From Cherax quadricarinatus (taxonomy: Eukaryota; Arthropoda; Malacostraca; Decapoda; Parastacidae): a DNA stretch of 64,000 nucleotides. The translations under genes and the position numbers were made by a program. This document shows positions 40,090 through 54,979 of the stretch, in pieces. The stretch lies in contig NC_091292.1 of assembly GCF_038502225.1 (NCBI RefSeq), positions 52,081,277 to 52,145,276 of the forward strand, written 5' to 3'. Every line of letters starts with the position of its first letter. Position 1 is the first letter of the stretch. The notes below the pieces were generated by a model. That model was not told where the DNA came from. It ran no database searches and worked only from the letters and a program-made list of their open reading frames with translations.

Positions 40090-43000
40090 GGGGTTTCTGT
40101 CATATTTCATTGTTCTGGGAGGGGTTTCTGTCAAATTTCATTGTTCTGACTGGTTTCTGTCATATTTCATTGTTCTGACGGATTTCCCTGTCACATTTCA
40201 TTCGTTCAGGACGGGATTTCCTTTCATTTCATTGTTCTGACAGGTTTCTCTCTTACGATTTCATTGTTTTGGATTTCGATTCATATTTCATTGTTCTGAG
40301 TGGGTTTCTTTATTCATCATTTATTTGTTATTGGCGTTGTATGTTTCATTGGTTCCTGACTGGTTTCACTGTCATATTTCATTGTTCTAGACGGCTTTCA
40401 CCCTGTCATATTTCATTGTTCTGGAGGGGTTTTCCTCCTCATATTTCCATTGTTCTGGGACGGGGCTTCCTCCTAAGATTTCATTATTCTGGAGTGGCTT
40501 TCTGTCATATTTCATTGTTCTGACGGGTTTCCTCTCATATTTCATTGATTCTGACGGGTTTCTCCTGTCATTTTCCATTGTTTCTGACGTTGTTTCTGTA
40601 ACTTCATTGTTCTTTGACGGGTTTACCGTCATATTTCATTGTTCTGACGGGTTTCTGTCGAAATTTCATTGTTCTTGACGGGTTTCCTGTCCATATTTCA
40701 TTGTTTGAGATTCTGATATTTCATTGTTTCTGGTGTTTCTCAATTTTTCATTGTTCTGACTGGGTTTTCCTGTCATATTCAAGTTGTTCTGACGGGCTTT
40801 TTCCTGTCATATTTCATTGTTCTGACGGGTTTTCTGTTTCATATTTCATCGTTCTGACGGGTTTTCCTGTCATATTTCGTTGTTGAGGACGGGTTTTTCC
40901 TGTCATATTTATTGTTAGAACGGGTTTCCCAGTCATATTTCATTGTTCTTAATGGGTTTCTGTAATATTTCATTGTTCTGGACGCATTTTCCTGTCATAT
41001 TTCATTGTTCTGAACGGGTTTCCCAGTCATATTTCATTGTTCTGACGGGTTTCTGTAATATTTCATTGTTCTGACGCATTTTCCTGTCCCAATATATTTC
41101 ATTGTTCTGACGGATTTTCCTGTCATATTTCATTGTTAAGAACGGGTTTCCCAGTCATATTTCATTGTTCTGACGGGTTTCTGTCATGTTTCATTGTTCT
41201 GACGGATTTCTGTAATATTTCATTGTTCTGACGTGTTTCCGTCACATTTCAATGTTCTGGACGGGTTTCGCTGTCATATTTCAGTGTTATGAACGGGTTT
41301 CCGTGTCATATTTCAACGTTCTGACGGGTTTTCCTGTCGTATATCATTGTTCTGACGGGTTTCTGTCATATTTCATTGTTGTGACGGGTTTTCTTGTCGT
41401 ATTTCGTCGTTCTTGAGGTGTTTCCTGTCATATGTAATTCTTTCCTGACAGATTTCACTGCCATATTTCATTTTTTTGACGGGTTTACTCTGTCATATTT
41501 CGTTGTTCTGGACGTGTTTCTGTCATATTTCATTGACCTGACGGGTTTCCCTGTCATATTTTATTGTTTTGACGGGTTTCTGCAAATTTCATTGTTCTGA
41601 CGGGTTTCTGACATATTTCACTGTTCTGACGGGTTTCTCTCATTTTTCATTGTTCTGATGGATTCCTGTCTTGATTCATTGTTCTGACGGGTTTTGCTGT
41701 CATATTTCATTGTTCTGACGGGTTTCTGTCATATTTCATTGTTCTGATTTGGCTTTCCATGTCATATTTCATTGTTCTGGATGGCTTTCACTTGTCATAT
41801 TTCATTGATCTGACTGGTTTCTGTCATATTTCATAGTTCTGACGGGTTTCTGTCATATTTCATTGTTCCTGACTGGTTTCAATGTCATATTTCATTGTTC
41901 AGCATGGGTTTCCTGTCACATTTCATTGTTCTGTACGGTTCTGTCAATATTTCACTTGTTCTGGACGGGTTTCTGTCATATTTCATTGTTCTGACGGATT
42001 TGTCATTTGTCATTGTTCTGACGCGTTTCATTGTCGTATTTCCTTGTTCTGACGGTTTCCTGTCATATTTCATTTTTCTGGTCGAGTTTCCTGTCAAATT
42101 TCATTGTTTTTGATTGGTTTCTGCCATTTTTCACTGTTCTAGACTGGTTTCTGTCATTTTTCATTGCTTTTGATTTGGTTTCTGTCATGATTCATTGTTC
42201 TGGATTTGGTTTTCTGTCTTATTTCATTGTTCTGACTGGTTTCATTCATATTTCATTGATCTGACGGGATTCTTCTGTCATATTTCATTCTTTTTGACGG
42301 TTTCCTCTCATATTTCATCGTTCAGACGGTTTTCCCTGTCAAATTTCATTGTTCTGACTGGTTTCTCTACATTTCTTTGTTCTGACAGGTTTCTGTTGTC
42401 ATATTTCATTGTTCTGGAGGGGTTTCTGTCATATTTCATTGTTTTGGAGGGGTTTCTTTCTGTCGTATTTCATTGTTCTGGATTTGGTTTCCCCTGTCAT
42501 ATTTCATTGTTCTGGAGGGGTTTACCTGTCGTATTTCATTGTTCCGACGGGATTCCTGTCATATTTCATTCTTCTTGACATGTTTTCGTGTCATATTTCA
42601 TTGTTCTGTACGGGTTTCTGTCATATTTCATTGTTCTGACGGGTTTCTGTCATTTTTCATTGTCTTCTGACGGATTTCCTGTCAAATGTCATTGTTCTAG
42701 ACGGGTTTCTCTGTCATATTTCATTGTTCTGAGGGATTTCCCTGTCAAATGTCATTGTTCTGACGGGTTTCTGTCATATTCTCATTCTTCTGTACGGGGA
42801 TTTCTGTCATATGTCATTGGTCTGGATGCGTTTCTTGTTTCATATTTCATTCTTCTGGACGGGTTTCCTGTCAAATTTTTATAGTTCTTGACGGGTTTCC
42901 CTGCCATTTTTCACTGTTCTGGACGGGTTTCTGTCATTTTTCATTGTTCTGGATTTGGGTTTCTGTCATGATTCATTGTTCTGGACGGGTTTTTCCTGTC

Positions 43001-43530
43001 ATATTTCATTGTTTTAATGGGTTTCATTCATATTTCATTGTTCTGACGGATTTCCTGTCATATTTCATCGTTCAGGACGGGTTTCTGTCAAATTTCATTG
43101 TTCTGACGATTTTCCTGTCATATTTCATTCTTCTGACGGGTTCGTTGTAATATTTCATTGTTCTGGAGGGGTTTCTGTCATATTTCATTTTTTCTGGAAG
43201 GGGTTTCTGTCGTATTTCATTGTTCTGACGGGTTTCTGTCATATTTCATTGTTCTGGAGGGTTTTTCCTGTCGTATTTCATTGTTCCGACGTTTCTGTCA
43301 TATTTCATTGTTCTGGACGAGTTTCTCTCTATATTTCATTGTTCTGGAGGGGTTTCCTGTCGTATTTCATTGTCCCGACGGGTTTCTGTCATATTTCAGT
43401 TCTGACGAGTTTCCTCTCATATTTCATTATTCTGAGGGGTTTCTGTAACATTTCATTGTTCTGGAGGGGTTTCTGTCATATTTCATTGTTCTGGAGGGGT
43501 TTCTGTCAAATTTCATTGTTCTGACTGGTT
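40090..43530 (+). other. Largest patch of shortened, deletion-bearing units
   Basis: Units here typically read TTCTGACGGGTTTCTGTC instead of the full form: GG became G and CCCTG became CTG, giving 29-30 bp. Nearby rare-variant units such as GAACGGGTTTCCCAGTC are intact. Aligned to its cleaner relatives at 44.5-46.5 and 50.1-52.1 kb, the order of variants is the same and only these deletions and some random insertions differ. Similar smaller patches occur near 35400-35820, 36325-36640, 38300-39030, 39380-39560, 44000-44170, 44700-44880, 45460-45640, 46115-46215, 55060-55260 and 58100-58320. Confidence 0.65.
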
Positions 43531-46500
43531 TCCCTGTCATATTTCATTGTTCTGGACGGATTTCCCTTTCGTATTTCATTGTTCTGGACGGATTTCCCTT
43601 TCACATTTCATTGTTCTGGACGGGTTTCCCTCTCATATTTCATTGTTTTGGACGGATTTCCCTTTCATATTTCATTGTTCTGTAGTGGTTTCCCATTCAT
43701 ATTTCATTGTTATGGACGGGTTTCCTTGTCATATTTCATTGTTCTGGACTGGTTTCACTGTCATATTTCATTGTTCTGGACGGCTTTCACTGTCATATTT
43801 CATTGTTCTGGAGGGGTTTCCCTCTCATATTTCTTTGTTCTGGACGGGTTTCCCTCTCAGATTTCATTATTCTGGAGTGGTTTCTCTGTCATATTTCATT
43901 GTTCTTGACGGGTTTCCCTCTCATATTTCATTGATCTGGACGGGTTTCTCTGTCATTTTCCATTGTTCTGGACGCGTTTCCCTGTTATACTTCATTGTTC
44001 TGGACGGTTTACTTTCCTGTTATACATTGTTCGACGGGTTTCTGTGATTCAATGTTCTTTGACTTGTTTTCCTGTCATATTTCATTGTTGTGGATTGGAT
44101 TTCTGACATATTTCATTGTTCTGGTCGGGTTTCTGTCATATTTCATTATTCTGACGGGTTTCAATGTTCTCGACTTGTTTTCCTGTCATATTTCATTGTT
44201 GTGGACGGATTTCCTGACATATTTCATTGTTCTGGTCGGGTTTCCCTGTCATATTTCATTGTTCTGGACGGGTTTCCTTGTCATGATTCAATGTTCTCGA
44301 CTTGTTTTCCTGTCATATTTCATTGTTGTGGACGGATTTCCTGACATATTTCATTGTTCTGGTCGGGTTTCCCTGTCATATTTCATTGTTCTGGACGGGT
44401 TTTCCTGTCATATTTCGTTGTTCTGGACGCTTTTTCCTGTCATATTTCATTGTTCTGGACGGGTTTTCCTGTCATATTTCGTTGTTGAGGACGGGTTTTC
44501 CTGTCATATTTCATTGTTATGAACGGGTTTCCCAGTCATATTTCATTGTTCTTAACGGGTTTCCCTGTAATATTTCATTGTTCTGGACGCATTTTCCTGT
44601 CATATTTCATTGTTCTGAACGGGTTTCCCAGTCATATTTCATTGTTCTGGACGGGTTTCTCTGTAATATTTCATTGTTCTGGACGCATTTTCCTGTCATA
44701 TTTCATTGTTCTGACGGATTTTCCTGTCATATTTCATTGTTGTGAACGGATTTCCCAGGCATATTTCATTGTTCTGGACGGGTTTCTGTCATGTTTCATT
44801 GTTCTGACGGATTTCCTGTAATATTTCATTGTTCTGACGTGTTTCGTCACATTTCAATGTTCTGACGGGTTTCGCTGTCATATTTCAATGTTATGAACGG
44901 GTTTCCGTGTCATATTTCAATCGTTTCTGGACGGGTTTTCCTGTCGTATATCATTGTTCTTGACGGGTTTCCCTGTCATATTTCATTGTTGTGGACGGGT
45001 TTTCTTGTCGTATTTCGTCGTTCTTGAGGTGTTTCCCTGTCATATGTAATTCTTCTGGACAGATTTCACTGCCATATTTCATTTTTTTGGACGGGTTTAC
45101 CTGTCATATTTCGTTGTTCTGGACGTGTTTCCCTGTCATATTTCATTGACCTGGACGGGTTTCCCTGTCATATTTTATTGTTTTGGACGGGTTTCCCTGT
45201 CAAATTTCATTGTTCTGGACGGGTTTCCCTGACATATTTCACTGTTCTGGACGGGTTTCCCTCTCATTTTTCATTGTTCTGGATGGGATTCCCTGTCTTG
45301 ATTCATTGTTCTGGACGGGTTTTGCTGTCATATTTCATTGTTCTGGACGGGTTTCCCTGTCATATTTCATTGTTCTGGACGGCTTTCCATGTCATATTTC
45401 ATTGTTCTGGATGGCTTTCACTCTCATATTTCATTGATCTGGACTGGTTTCCCTGTCATATTTCATAGTTCTGATATATTTCAGGGTTTCTGGAACGTTT
45501 CATATATTTCATTGTTCTGTACGGGTTTCTGTAATATTTCATTGTTCTGACGGGTTTCTGTCATATTTCATTGTTCTGGACGGATTTCCTGTCATTTGTC
45601 ATTGTTCTGACGCGTTTCATTGTCATATTTCCTTGTTCTGACGGGTTTCCCTGTCATATTTCATTTTTCTGGTCGAGTTTCCCTGTCAAATTTCATTGTT
45701 CTTGACTGGTTTCCCTGCCATTTTTCACTGTTCTAGACGGGTTTCCCTGTCATTTTTCATTGTTTTGGACGGGTTTCCCTGTCATGATTCATTGTTCTGG
45801 ACGGGTTTTCCTGTCATATTTCATTGTTCTGGACGGGTTTCCCATTCATATTTCATTGATCTGGACGGGATTCTCTGTCATATTTCATTCTTTTGGACGG
45901 GTTTCCCTCTCATATTTCATCGTTCAGGACGGTTTTCCCTGTCAAATTTCATTGTTCTGGACTGGTTTCTCTCTCATATTTCTTTGTTCTGGACAGGTTT
46001 CGTTGTCATATTTCATTGTTCTGGAGGGGTTTCCCTGTCATATTTCATTGTTTTGGAGGGGTTTCTCTGTCGTATTTCATTGTTCTGGACGGGTTTCCCT
46101 GTCATATTTCATTGTTCTGGAGGGGTTTCTGTCATATTTCTATTGTTCTGGGAGGGGTTTACCTGTCGTATTTCATTGTTCCGACGGGATTCCTGTCATA
46201 TTTCATTGTTCTGACTGTTTTTCGGTGTCATATTTCCTTGTTCTGTACGGGTTTCCCTGTCATATTTCATTGTTCTGGACGGGTTTCCCTGTCATTTTTC
46301 ATTGTTCTGGACGGATTTCCCTGTCAAATGTCATTGTTCTAGACGGGTTTCTCTGTCATATTTCATTGTTCTGGAGGGATTTCCCTGTCAAATGTCATTG
46401 TTCTGGACGCGTTTCCCTATCATATTTCATTCTTCTGTACGGATTTCTCTGTCTGTACGGATTTCTCTGTCATATGTCATTGGTCTTGATGCGTTTCCCT

Positions 46501-49248
46501 GTCATATTTCATTCTTCTGGACGGGTTTCTCTGTCAAATTTCATAGTTCTTGACGGGTTTCCCTGCCATTTTTCACTGTTCTGGACGGGTTTCCCTGTCA
46601 TTTTTCATTGTTCTGGATGGGTTTCCCTGTCATGATTCATTGTTCTGGACGGGTTTTCCTGTCATATTTCATTGTTTTAATGGGTTTCCCATTCATATTT
46701 CATTGTTCTGGACGGATTTCCCTGTCATATTTCATCATTCAGGACGGGTTTCCCTGTCAAATTTCATTGTTCTGGACGGATTTCCCTGTCATATTTCATC
46801 ATTCAGGACGGGTTTCCCTGTCAAATTTCATTGTTCTGGAGGGGTTTCCATGTCATATTTCATTGTTCTGGAGGGGTTTCCCTGTCGTATTTCATTGTTC
46901 TGGACGGGTTTCCCTGTCATATTTCACTGTTCTGGAGGGTTTTCCCTGTCGTATTTCATTGTTCCGGACGTGTTTCCCTGTCATATTTCATTGTTATGGA
47001 CGAGTTTCCCTGTCATATTTCATTGTTCATGAGGGGTTTCCCTCTCATATTTCATTGTTCTGGAGGGGTTTCCCTGTCGTATTTCATTGTCCCGGACGGG
47101 TTTCCCTGTCATATTTCAGTTCTGGAGGATTTTCGCTCTCATATTTCATTATTCTGGAGGGGTTTCCTTGTAACATTTCGTTGTTCTGGAGGCGTTTCCC
47201 TGTCAAATTTCATTGATCTGGACTGGTTTCCCTGTCATATTTCATTGTTCTGGACGGATTTCCCTTTCGTATTTCATTGTTCTGGACGGATTTCCCTTTC
47301 ATTTTTCATTGTTCTGGACGGGTTTCCCTCTCATATTTCATTGTTTTGGACGGATTTCCCTTTCATATTTCATTGTTCTGTAGTGGTTTCCCATTCATAT
47401 TTCATTGTTATGGACGGGTTTCCTTGTCATATTTCATTGTTCTGGACTGGTTTCACTGTCATATTTCATTGTTCTGGACGGCTTTCACTGTCATATTTCA
47501 TTGTTCTGGAGGGGTTTCCCTCTCATATTTCATTGTTCTGGACGGGTTTCCCTCTCAGATTTCATTATTCTGGAGTGGTTTCTCTGTCATATTTCATTGT
47601 TCTTGACGGGTTTCCCTCTCATATTTCATTGATCTGGACGGGTTTCTCTGTCATTTTTCATTGTTCTGGACGCGTTTCCCTGTTATACTTCATTGTTCTG
47701 GACGGGTTTACCTGTCATATTTCATTGTTCTGGACGGGTTTCCCTGTCATATTTCATTGTTGTGGACGGGTTTTCCTGACATATTTCATTGTTCTGGTCG
47801 GGTTTCCCTGTTATATTTCATTGTTCTGGACGGGTTTTCCTGTCATATTTCATTGTTCTGGACTGGTTTTCCAGTCGCATTTCATCGTTTTTCACGGGTT
47901 TCACAGTCATATTTCGTTGATCTGGACGGATTTCCCTGTCATATTTCATCGTTCTCGATGGGTTTCCCTGTCATGTTTCATTGTTCTGGACGGGTTTCCC
48001 TGTCATATTTCATCGTTCTCGATGGGTTTCCCTGTCATGTTTCATTGTTCTGGACGGATTTCCCTGTCATATTTCATCGTTTTCGATGGGTTTCCCTGTC
48101 ATATTTCTTTGTTCTGGACGGGTTTCCCTGTCATATTTCATCGTTTTCGATGGGTTTCCCTTTCATATTTCATTGTTCTGGACGGGTTTCCCTGTCGTAT
48201 TTCATTGTTCTGGACAGATTTTACTGTCATGTTTCATATTTTTGGACGGGTTTTCCTGTCATATTTCATTGTTCTGGACGTGTTTCCCTGTCATATTTCA
48301 TTGATCTGGACGGGTTTCCCTGCAATATTTCATTGTTCAGGACGGGTTTCCCTGTCAAATTTTATTGTTCTGGACGGGTTTCCCTGTCATTTTTCGTTGT
48401 TCTGGACGGGTTTCCCTGTCATGATTCATTCTTCTGGACGGGTTTTCCTGTCATATTTCCTTGTTCTGGACGGGTTTCCCTGTCATATGTCATTGTTCTG
48501 GACGCGTTTCCCTGTCGTATTTCATTGTTCTGGACGCGTTTCCTTGTCGTATTTCGTTGTTCTGGACGGGTTTCCCTGTCATGATTCAATGTTCTGGACG
48601 GGTTTCCCTATCACATTTCATTGTTCCGGACGGGTTTCCCTGTCATATTTCATTGTTCTGGACTTGTTTCCATGTCAAATTTCATTGTTTTAGACGGGTT
48701 TTCTTGTCATATTTCATTGTTCTGGAGGAGTTTCCCAGTATGTTTCATTGTTCCGGACTTGTTTCAATGTCATATTTCATTGTTCTGTACGGGTTTCCCT
48801 GTCATATTTCATTGTTCTGGACGTGTTTCCCTGTCATATTTCATTCTTCTGGACGGGTTTCCCTGTCAAATTTCATTGTTCTTTACGGGTTTCCCTGCCA
48901 TTTTTCACTGTTCTTGACGGGTTTCTCTGTCATTTTTCATTGTTCTGGACGGGTTTCCCTGTCATGATTCAATGTTCTGGACTTGTTTTCCTGTCATATT
49001 TCATTGTTCTGGGCGGCTTTCCCTGTCACATTTCTTCGTTCTGGACTGGTTTTGCTGTCGTATTTCATCGTTCTGGACGGGTTTCGATGTCATATTTAAT
49101 TGTTCTGGACGTGTTTCTCTGTCATATTTCATTGTTCTGGACGGCTTTCACTGTCATATTTCATTGTTCTGGACTGGTTTCCCTGTCACATTTCATAGTT
49201 CTGGACGGGTTTCCCTGTCATATTTCATTGTTCCGGACTGGTTTCAAT
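43393..49248 (+). repeat. Higher-order repeat copy A (about 5.86 kb)
   Basis: This block matches 49286-54979 in the order of hundreds of private unit variants. As a check, the 168-codon frame at 48461-48967 and that at 54045-54551 have identical translations, at an offset of 5,584 bp. Left of about 48.2 kb the offset is 5,648 bp because copy B lacks two 32-bp units (64 bp) relative to 48101-48190. The left part of copy A also contains small insertions, some in low-quality-looking patches. Confidence 0.88.
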
Positions 49249-49285
49249 GTCGTATTTCATTGTCCAGGACGGGTTTCCCTGTCAT

Positions 49286-52200
49286 ATTTCAGTTCTGGAC
49301 GAGTTTCCCTCTCATATTTCATTATTCTGGAGGGGTTTCCTTGTAACATTTCATTGTTCTGGAGGGGTTTCCCTGTCATATTTCATTGTTCTGGAGGGGT
49401 TTCCCTGTCAAATTTCATTGTTCTGGACTGGTTTCCCTGTCATATTTCATTGTTCTGGACGGATTTCCCTTTCGTATTTCATTGTTCTGGACGGATTTCC
49501 CTTTCACATTTCATTGTTCTGGACGGGTTTCCCTCTCATATTTCATTGTTTTGGACGGATTTCCCTTTCATATTTCATTGTTCTGTAGTGGTTTCCCATT
49601 CATATTTCATTGTTATGGACGGGTTTGTTTCATATTTCATATTTCATTGTTCTGGACTGGTTTCACTGTCATATTTCATTGTTCTGGACGGCTTTCACTG
49701 TCATATTTCATTGTTCTGGAGGGGTTTCCCTCTCATATTTCATTGTTCTGGACGGGGTTCCCTCTCAGATTTCATTATTCTGGAGGGGTTTCCCTCTCAT
49801 ATTTCATTGATCTGGACGGGTTTCTCTGTCATTTTCCATTGTTCTGGACGCGTTTCCCTGTTATACTTCATTGTTCTGGACGGGTTTACCTGTCATATTT
49901 CATTGTTCTGGACGGGTTTCCTTGTCATGATTCAATGTTCTCGACTTGTTTTCCTGACATATTTCATTGTTCTGGTCGGGTTTCCCTGTCATATTTCATT
50001 GTTCTGGACGGGTTTTCCTGTCATATTTCGTTGTTCTGGACGCTTTTTCCTGTCATATTTCATTGTTCTGGACGGGTTTTCCTGTCATATTTCATCGTTC
50101 TGGACGGGTTTTCCTGTCATATTTCGTTGTTGAGGACGGGTTTTCCTGTCATATTTCATTGTTATGAACGGGTTTCCCAGTCATATTTCATTGTTCTTAA
50201 CGGGTTTCCCTGTAATATTTCATTGTTCTGGACGCATTTTCCTGTCATATTTCATTGTTCTGAACGGGTTTCCCAGTCATATTTCATTGTTCTGGACGGG
50301 TTTCTCTGTAATATTTCATTGTTCTGGACGCATTTTCCTGTCATATTTCATTGTTCTGGACGGATTTTCCTGTCATATTTCATTGTTATGAACGGGTTTC
50401 CCAGTCATATTTCATTGTTCTGGACGGGTTTCCCTGTCATGTTTCATTGTTCTGGACGGATTTCCCTGTAATATTTCATTGTTCTGGACGTGTTTCCCTG
50501 TCACATTTCAATGTTCTGGACGGGTTTCGCTGTCATATTTCAATGTTATGAACGGGTTTCCGTGTCATATTTCAACGTTCTGGACGGGTTTTCCTGTCGT
50601 ATATCATTGTTCTTGACGGGTTTCCCTGTCATATTTCATTGTTGTGGACGGGTTTTCTTGTCGTATTTCGTCGTTCTTGAGGTGTTTCCCTGTCATATGT
50701 AATTCTTCTGGACAGATTTCACTGCCATATTTCATTTTTTTGGACGGGTTTACCTGTCATATTTCATTGACCTGGACGGGTTTCCCTGTCATATTTTATT
50801 GTTTTGGACGGGTTTCCCTGTCAAATTTCATTGTTCTGGACGGGTTTCCCTGACATATTTCACTGTTCTGGACGGGTTTCCCTCTCATTTTTCATTGTTC
50901 TGGATGGGATTCCCTGTCTTGATTCATTGTTCTGGACGGGTTTTGCTGTCATATTTCATTGTTCTGGACGGGTTTCCCTCTCATATTTCATTGTTCTGGA
51001 CGGCTTTCCAGGTCATATTTCATCGTTCTGGATGGCTTTCACTGACATATTTCATTGTTCTGGACGGGTTTCCCTGTCATATTTCATAGTTCTGGACGGG
51101 TTTCCCTGTCATATTTCATTGTTCCTGACTGGTTTCAATGTCATATTTCATTGTTCTGTACGGGTTTCCCTGTCACATTTCATTGTTCTGTACGGGTTTC
51201 CCTGTCATATTTCATTGTTCTGGACGGGTTTCCCTGTCATATTTCATTGTTCTGGACGGATTTCCCTGTCATTTGTCATTGTTCTGGACGCGTTTCATTG
51301 TCATATTTCCTTGTTCTGGACGGGTTTCCCTGTCATATTTCATTTTTCTGGTCGAGTTTCCCTGTCAAATTTCATTGTTCTTGACTGGTTTCCCTGCCAT
51401 TTTTCACTGTTCTAGACGGGTTTCCCTGTCATTTTTCATTGTTTTGGACGGGTTTCCCTGTAATGATTCATTGTTCTGGACGGGTTTTCCTGTCATATTT
51501 CATTGTTCTGGACGGGTTTCCCATTCATATTTCATTGATCTGGACGGGATTCTCTGTCATATTTCATTCTTTTGGACGGGTTTCCCTCTCATATTTCATC
51601 GTTCAGGACGGTTTTCCCTGTCAAATTTCATTGTTCTGGACTGGTTTCTCTCTCATATTTCTTTGTTCTGGACAGGTTTCGTTGTCATATTTCATTGTTC
51701 TGGAGGGGTTTCCCTGTCATATTTCATTGTTTTGGAGGGGTTTCTCTGTCGTATTTCATTGTTCTGGACGGGTTTCCCTGTCATATTTCATTGTTCTGGA
51801 GGGGTTTCCCTGTCATATTTCATTGTTCTGGAGGGGTTTACCTGTCGTATTTCATTGTTCCGGACGGGATTCCCTGTCATATTTCATTGTTCTGGACTGT
51901 TTTCGGTGTCATATTTCATTGTTCTGTACGGGTTTCCCTGTCATATTTCATTGTTCTGGACGGGTTTCCCTGTCATTTTTCATTGTTCTGGACGGATTTC
52001 CCTGTCAAATGTCATTGTTCTAGACGGGTTTCTCTGTCATATTTCATTGTTCTGGAGGGATTTCCCTGTCAAATGTCATTGTTCTGGACGCGTTTCCCTA
52101 TCATATTTCATTCTTCTGTACGGATTTCTCTGTCTGTACGGATTTCTCTGTCATATGTCATTGGTCTTGATGCGTTTCCCTGTCATATTTCATTCTTCTG

Positions 52201-54979
52201 GACGGGTTTCCCTGTCAAATTTCATAGTTCTTGACGGGTTTCCCTGCCATTTTTCACTGTTCTGGACGGGTTTCCCTGTCATTTTTCATTGTTCTGGATG
52301 GGTTTCCCTGTCATGATTCATTGTTCTGGACGGGTTTTCCTGTCATATTTCATTGTTTTAATGGGTTTCCCATTCATATTTCATTGTTCTGGACGGATTT
52401 CCCTGTCATATTTCATCATTCAGGACGGGTTTCCCTGTCAAATTTCATTGTTCTGGACGGGTTTCCCTGTCATATTTCATTCTTCTGGACGGGTTCGTTG
52501 TAATATTTCATTGTTCTGGAGGGGTTTCCCTGTCGTATTTCATTGTTCTGGACGGGTTTCCCTGTCATATTTCCTCGTTCTGGATGGGTTTTCCTGTCAT
52601 ATTTCATTGTTATGGACGAGTTTCCCTGTCATATTTCATTGTTCATGAGGGGTTTCCCTCTCATATTTCATTGTTCTGGAGGGGTTTCCCTGTCGTATTT
52701 CATTGTCCCGGACGGGTTTCCCTGTCATATTTCAGTTCTGGAGGATTTTCGCTCTCATATTTCATTATTCTGGAGGGGTTTCCTTGTAACATTTCATTGT
52801 TCTGGAGGGATTTCCCTGTCATATTTCATTGTTCTGGAGGCGTTTCCCTGTCAAATTTCATTGATCTGGACTGGTTTCCCTGTCATATTTCATTGTTCTG
52901 GACGGATTTCCCTTTCGTATTTCATTGTTCTGGACGGATTTCCCTTTCATATTTCATTGTTCTGGACGGGTTTCCCTCTCATATTTCATTGTTTTGGACG
53001 GATTTCCCTTTCATATTTCATTGTTCTGTAGTGGTTTCCCTTTCATATTTCATTGTTATGGACGGGTTTCCTTGTCATATTTCATTGTTCTGGACTGGTT
53101 TCATTGTCATATTTCATTGTTCTGGACGGCTTTCACTGTCATATTTCATTGTTCTGGAGGGGTTTCCCTCTCATATTTCATTGTTCAGGACGGGTTTCCC
53201 TCTCAGATTTCATTATTCTGGAGTGGTTTCTTTGTCATATTTCATTGTTCTTGACGGGTTTCCCTCTCATATTTCATTGATCTGGACGGGTTTCTCTGTC
53301 ATTTTCCATTGTTCTGGACGCGTTTCCCTGTTATACTTCATTGTTCTGGACGGGTTTACCTGTCATATTTCATTGTTCTGGACGGGTTTCCCTGTCATAT
53401 TTCATTGTAGTGGACGGGTTTTCCTGACATATTTCATTGTTCTGGCCGGGTTTCCCTGTTATATTTCGTTGTTCTGGACGGGTTTTCCTGTCATATTTCA
53501 TTGTTCTGGACTGGTTTTCCAGTCGCATTTCATCGTTTTTCACGGGTTTCACAGTCATATTTCGTTGATCTGGACGGATTTCCCTGTCATATTTCATCGT
53601 TCTCGATGGGTTTCCCTGTCATGTTTCATTGTTCTGGACGGGTTTCCCTGTCATATTTCATCGTTCTCGATGGGTTTCCCTGTCATGTTTCATTGTTCTG
53701 GACGGATTTCCCTGTCATATTTCATCGTTTTCGATGGGTTTCCCTGTCATATTTCTTTGTTCTGGACGGGTTTCCCTGTCGTATTTCATTGTTCTGGACA
53801 GATTTTACTGTCATGTTTCATATTTTTGGACGGGTTTTCCTGTCATATTTCATTGTTCTGGACGTGTTTCCCTGTCATATTTCATTGATCTGGACGGGTT
53901 TCCCTGCAATATTTCATTGTTCTGGACGTGTTTCCCTGTCAAATTTTATTGTTCTGGACGGGTTTCCCTGTCATTTTTCGTTGTTCTGGACGGGTTTCCC
54001 TGTCATGATTCATTCTTCTGGACGGGTTTTCCTGTCATATTTCCTTGTTCTGGACGGGTTTCCCTGTCATATGTCATTGTTCTGGACGCGTTTCCCTGTC
54101 GTATTTCATTGTTCTGGACGCGTTTCCTTGTCGTATTTCGTTGTTCTGGACGGGTTTCCCTGTCATGATTCAATGTTCTGGACGGGTTTCCCTATCACAT
54201 TTCATTGTTCCGGACGGGTTTCCCTGTCATATTTCATTGTTCTGGACTTGTTTCCATGTCAAATTTCATTGTTTTAGACGGGTTTTCTTGTCATATTTCA
54301 TTGTTCTGGAGGAGTTTCCCAGTATGTTTCATTGTTCCGGACTTGTTTCAATGTCATATTTCATTGTTCTGTACGGGTTTCCCTGTCATATTTCATTGTT
54401 CTGGACGTGTTTCCCTGTCATATTTCATTCTTCTGGACGGGTTTCCCTGTCAAATTTCATTGTTCTTTACGGGTTTCCCTGCCATTTTTCACTGTTCTTG
54501 ACGGGTTTCTCTGTCATTTTTCATTGTTCTGGACGGGTTTCCCTGTCATGATTCAATGTTCTGGACTTGTTTTCCTGTCATATTTCATTGTTCTGGGCGG
54601 CTTTCCCTGTCACATTTCTTCGTTCTGGACTGGTTTTGCTGTCGTATTTCATCGTTCTGGACGGGTTTCGATGTCATATTTAATTGTTCTGGACGTGTTT
54701 CTCTGTCATATTTCATTGTTCTGGACGGCTTTCACTGTCATATTTCATTGTTCTGGACTGGTTTTGCTGTCGTATTTCATCGTTCTGGACGGGTTTCGAT
54801 GTCATATTTAATTGTTCTGGACGTGTTTCTCTGTCATATTTCATTGTTCTGGACGGCTTTCACTGTCATATCATGGGTTTTCTGTATTTCATTGTTCTGG
54901 ACTGGTTTCCCTGTCACATTTCATAGTTCTGGACGGGTTTCCCTGTCATATTTCATTGTTCCGGACTGGTTTCAATGTC
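49286..54979 (+). repeat. Higher-order repeat copy B (about 5.69 kb)
   Basis: This is the tandem partner of copy A. It carries one extra local duplication near 54744-54870: TTTTGCTGTCGTATTTCATC and the next units are repeated after 128 bp. Related partial copies lie around 33.9-35.3, 40.9-42.9 and 56.1-58.0 kb, recognised by the marker CACATTTCAATGTTCTGG followed by TTTCGCTGTC. Confidence 0.85.
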
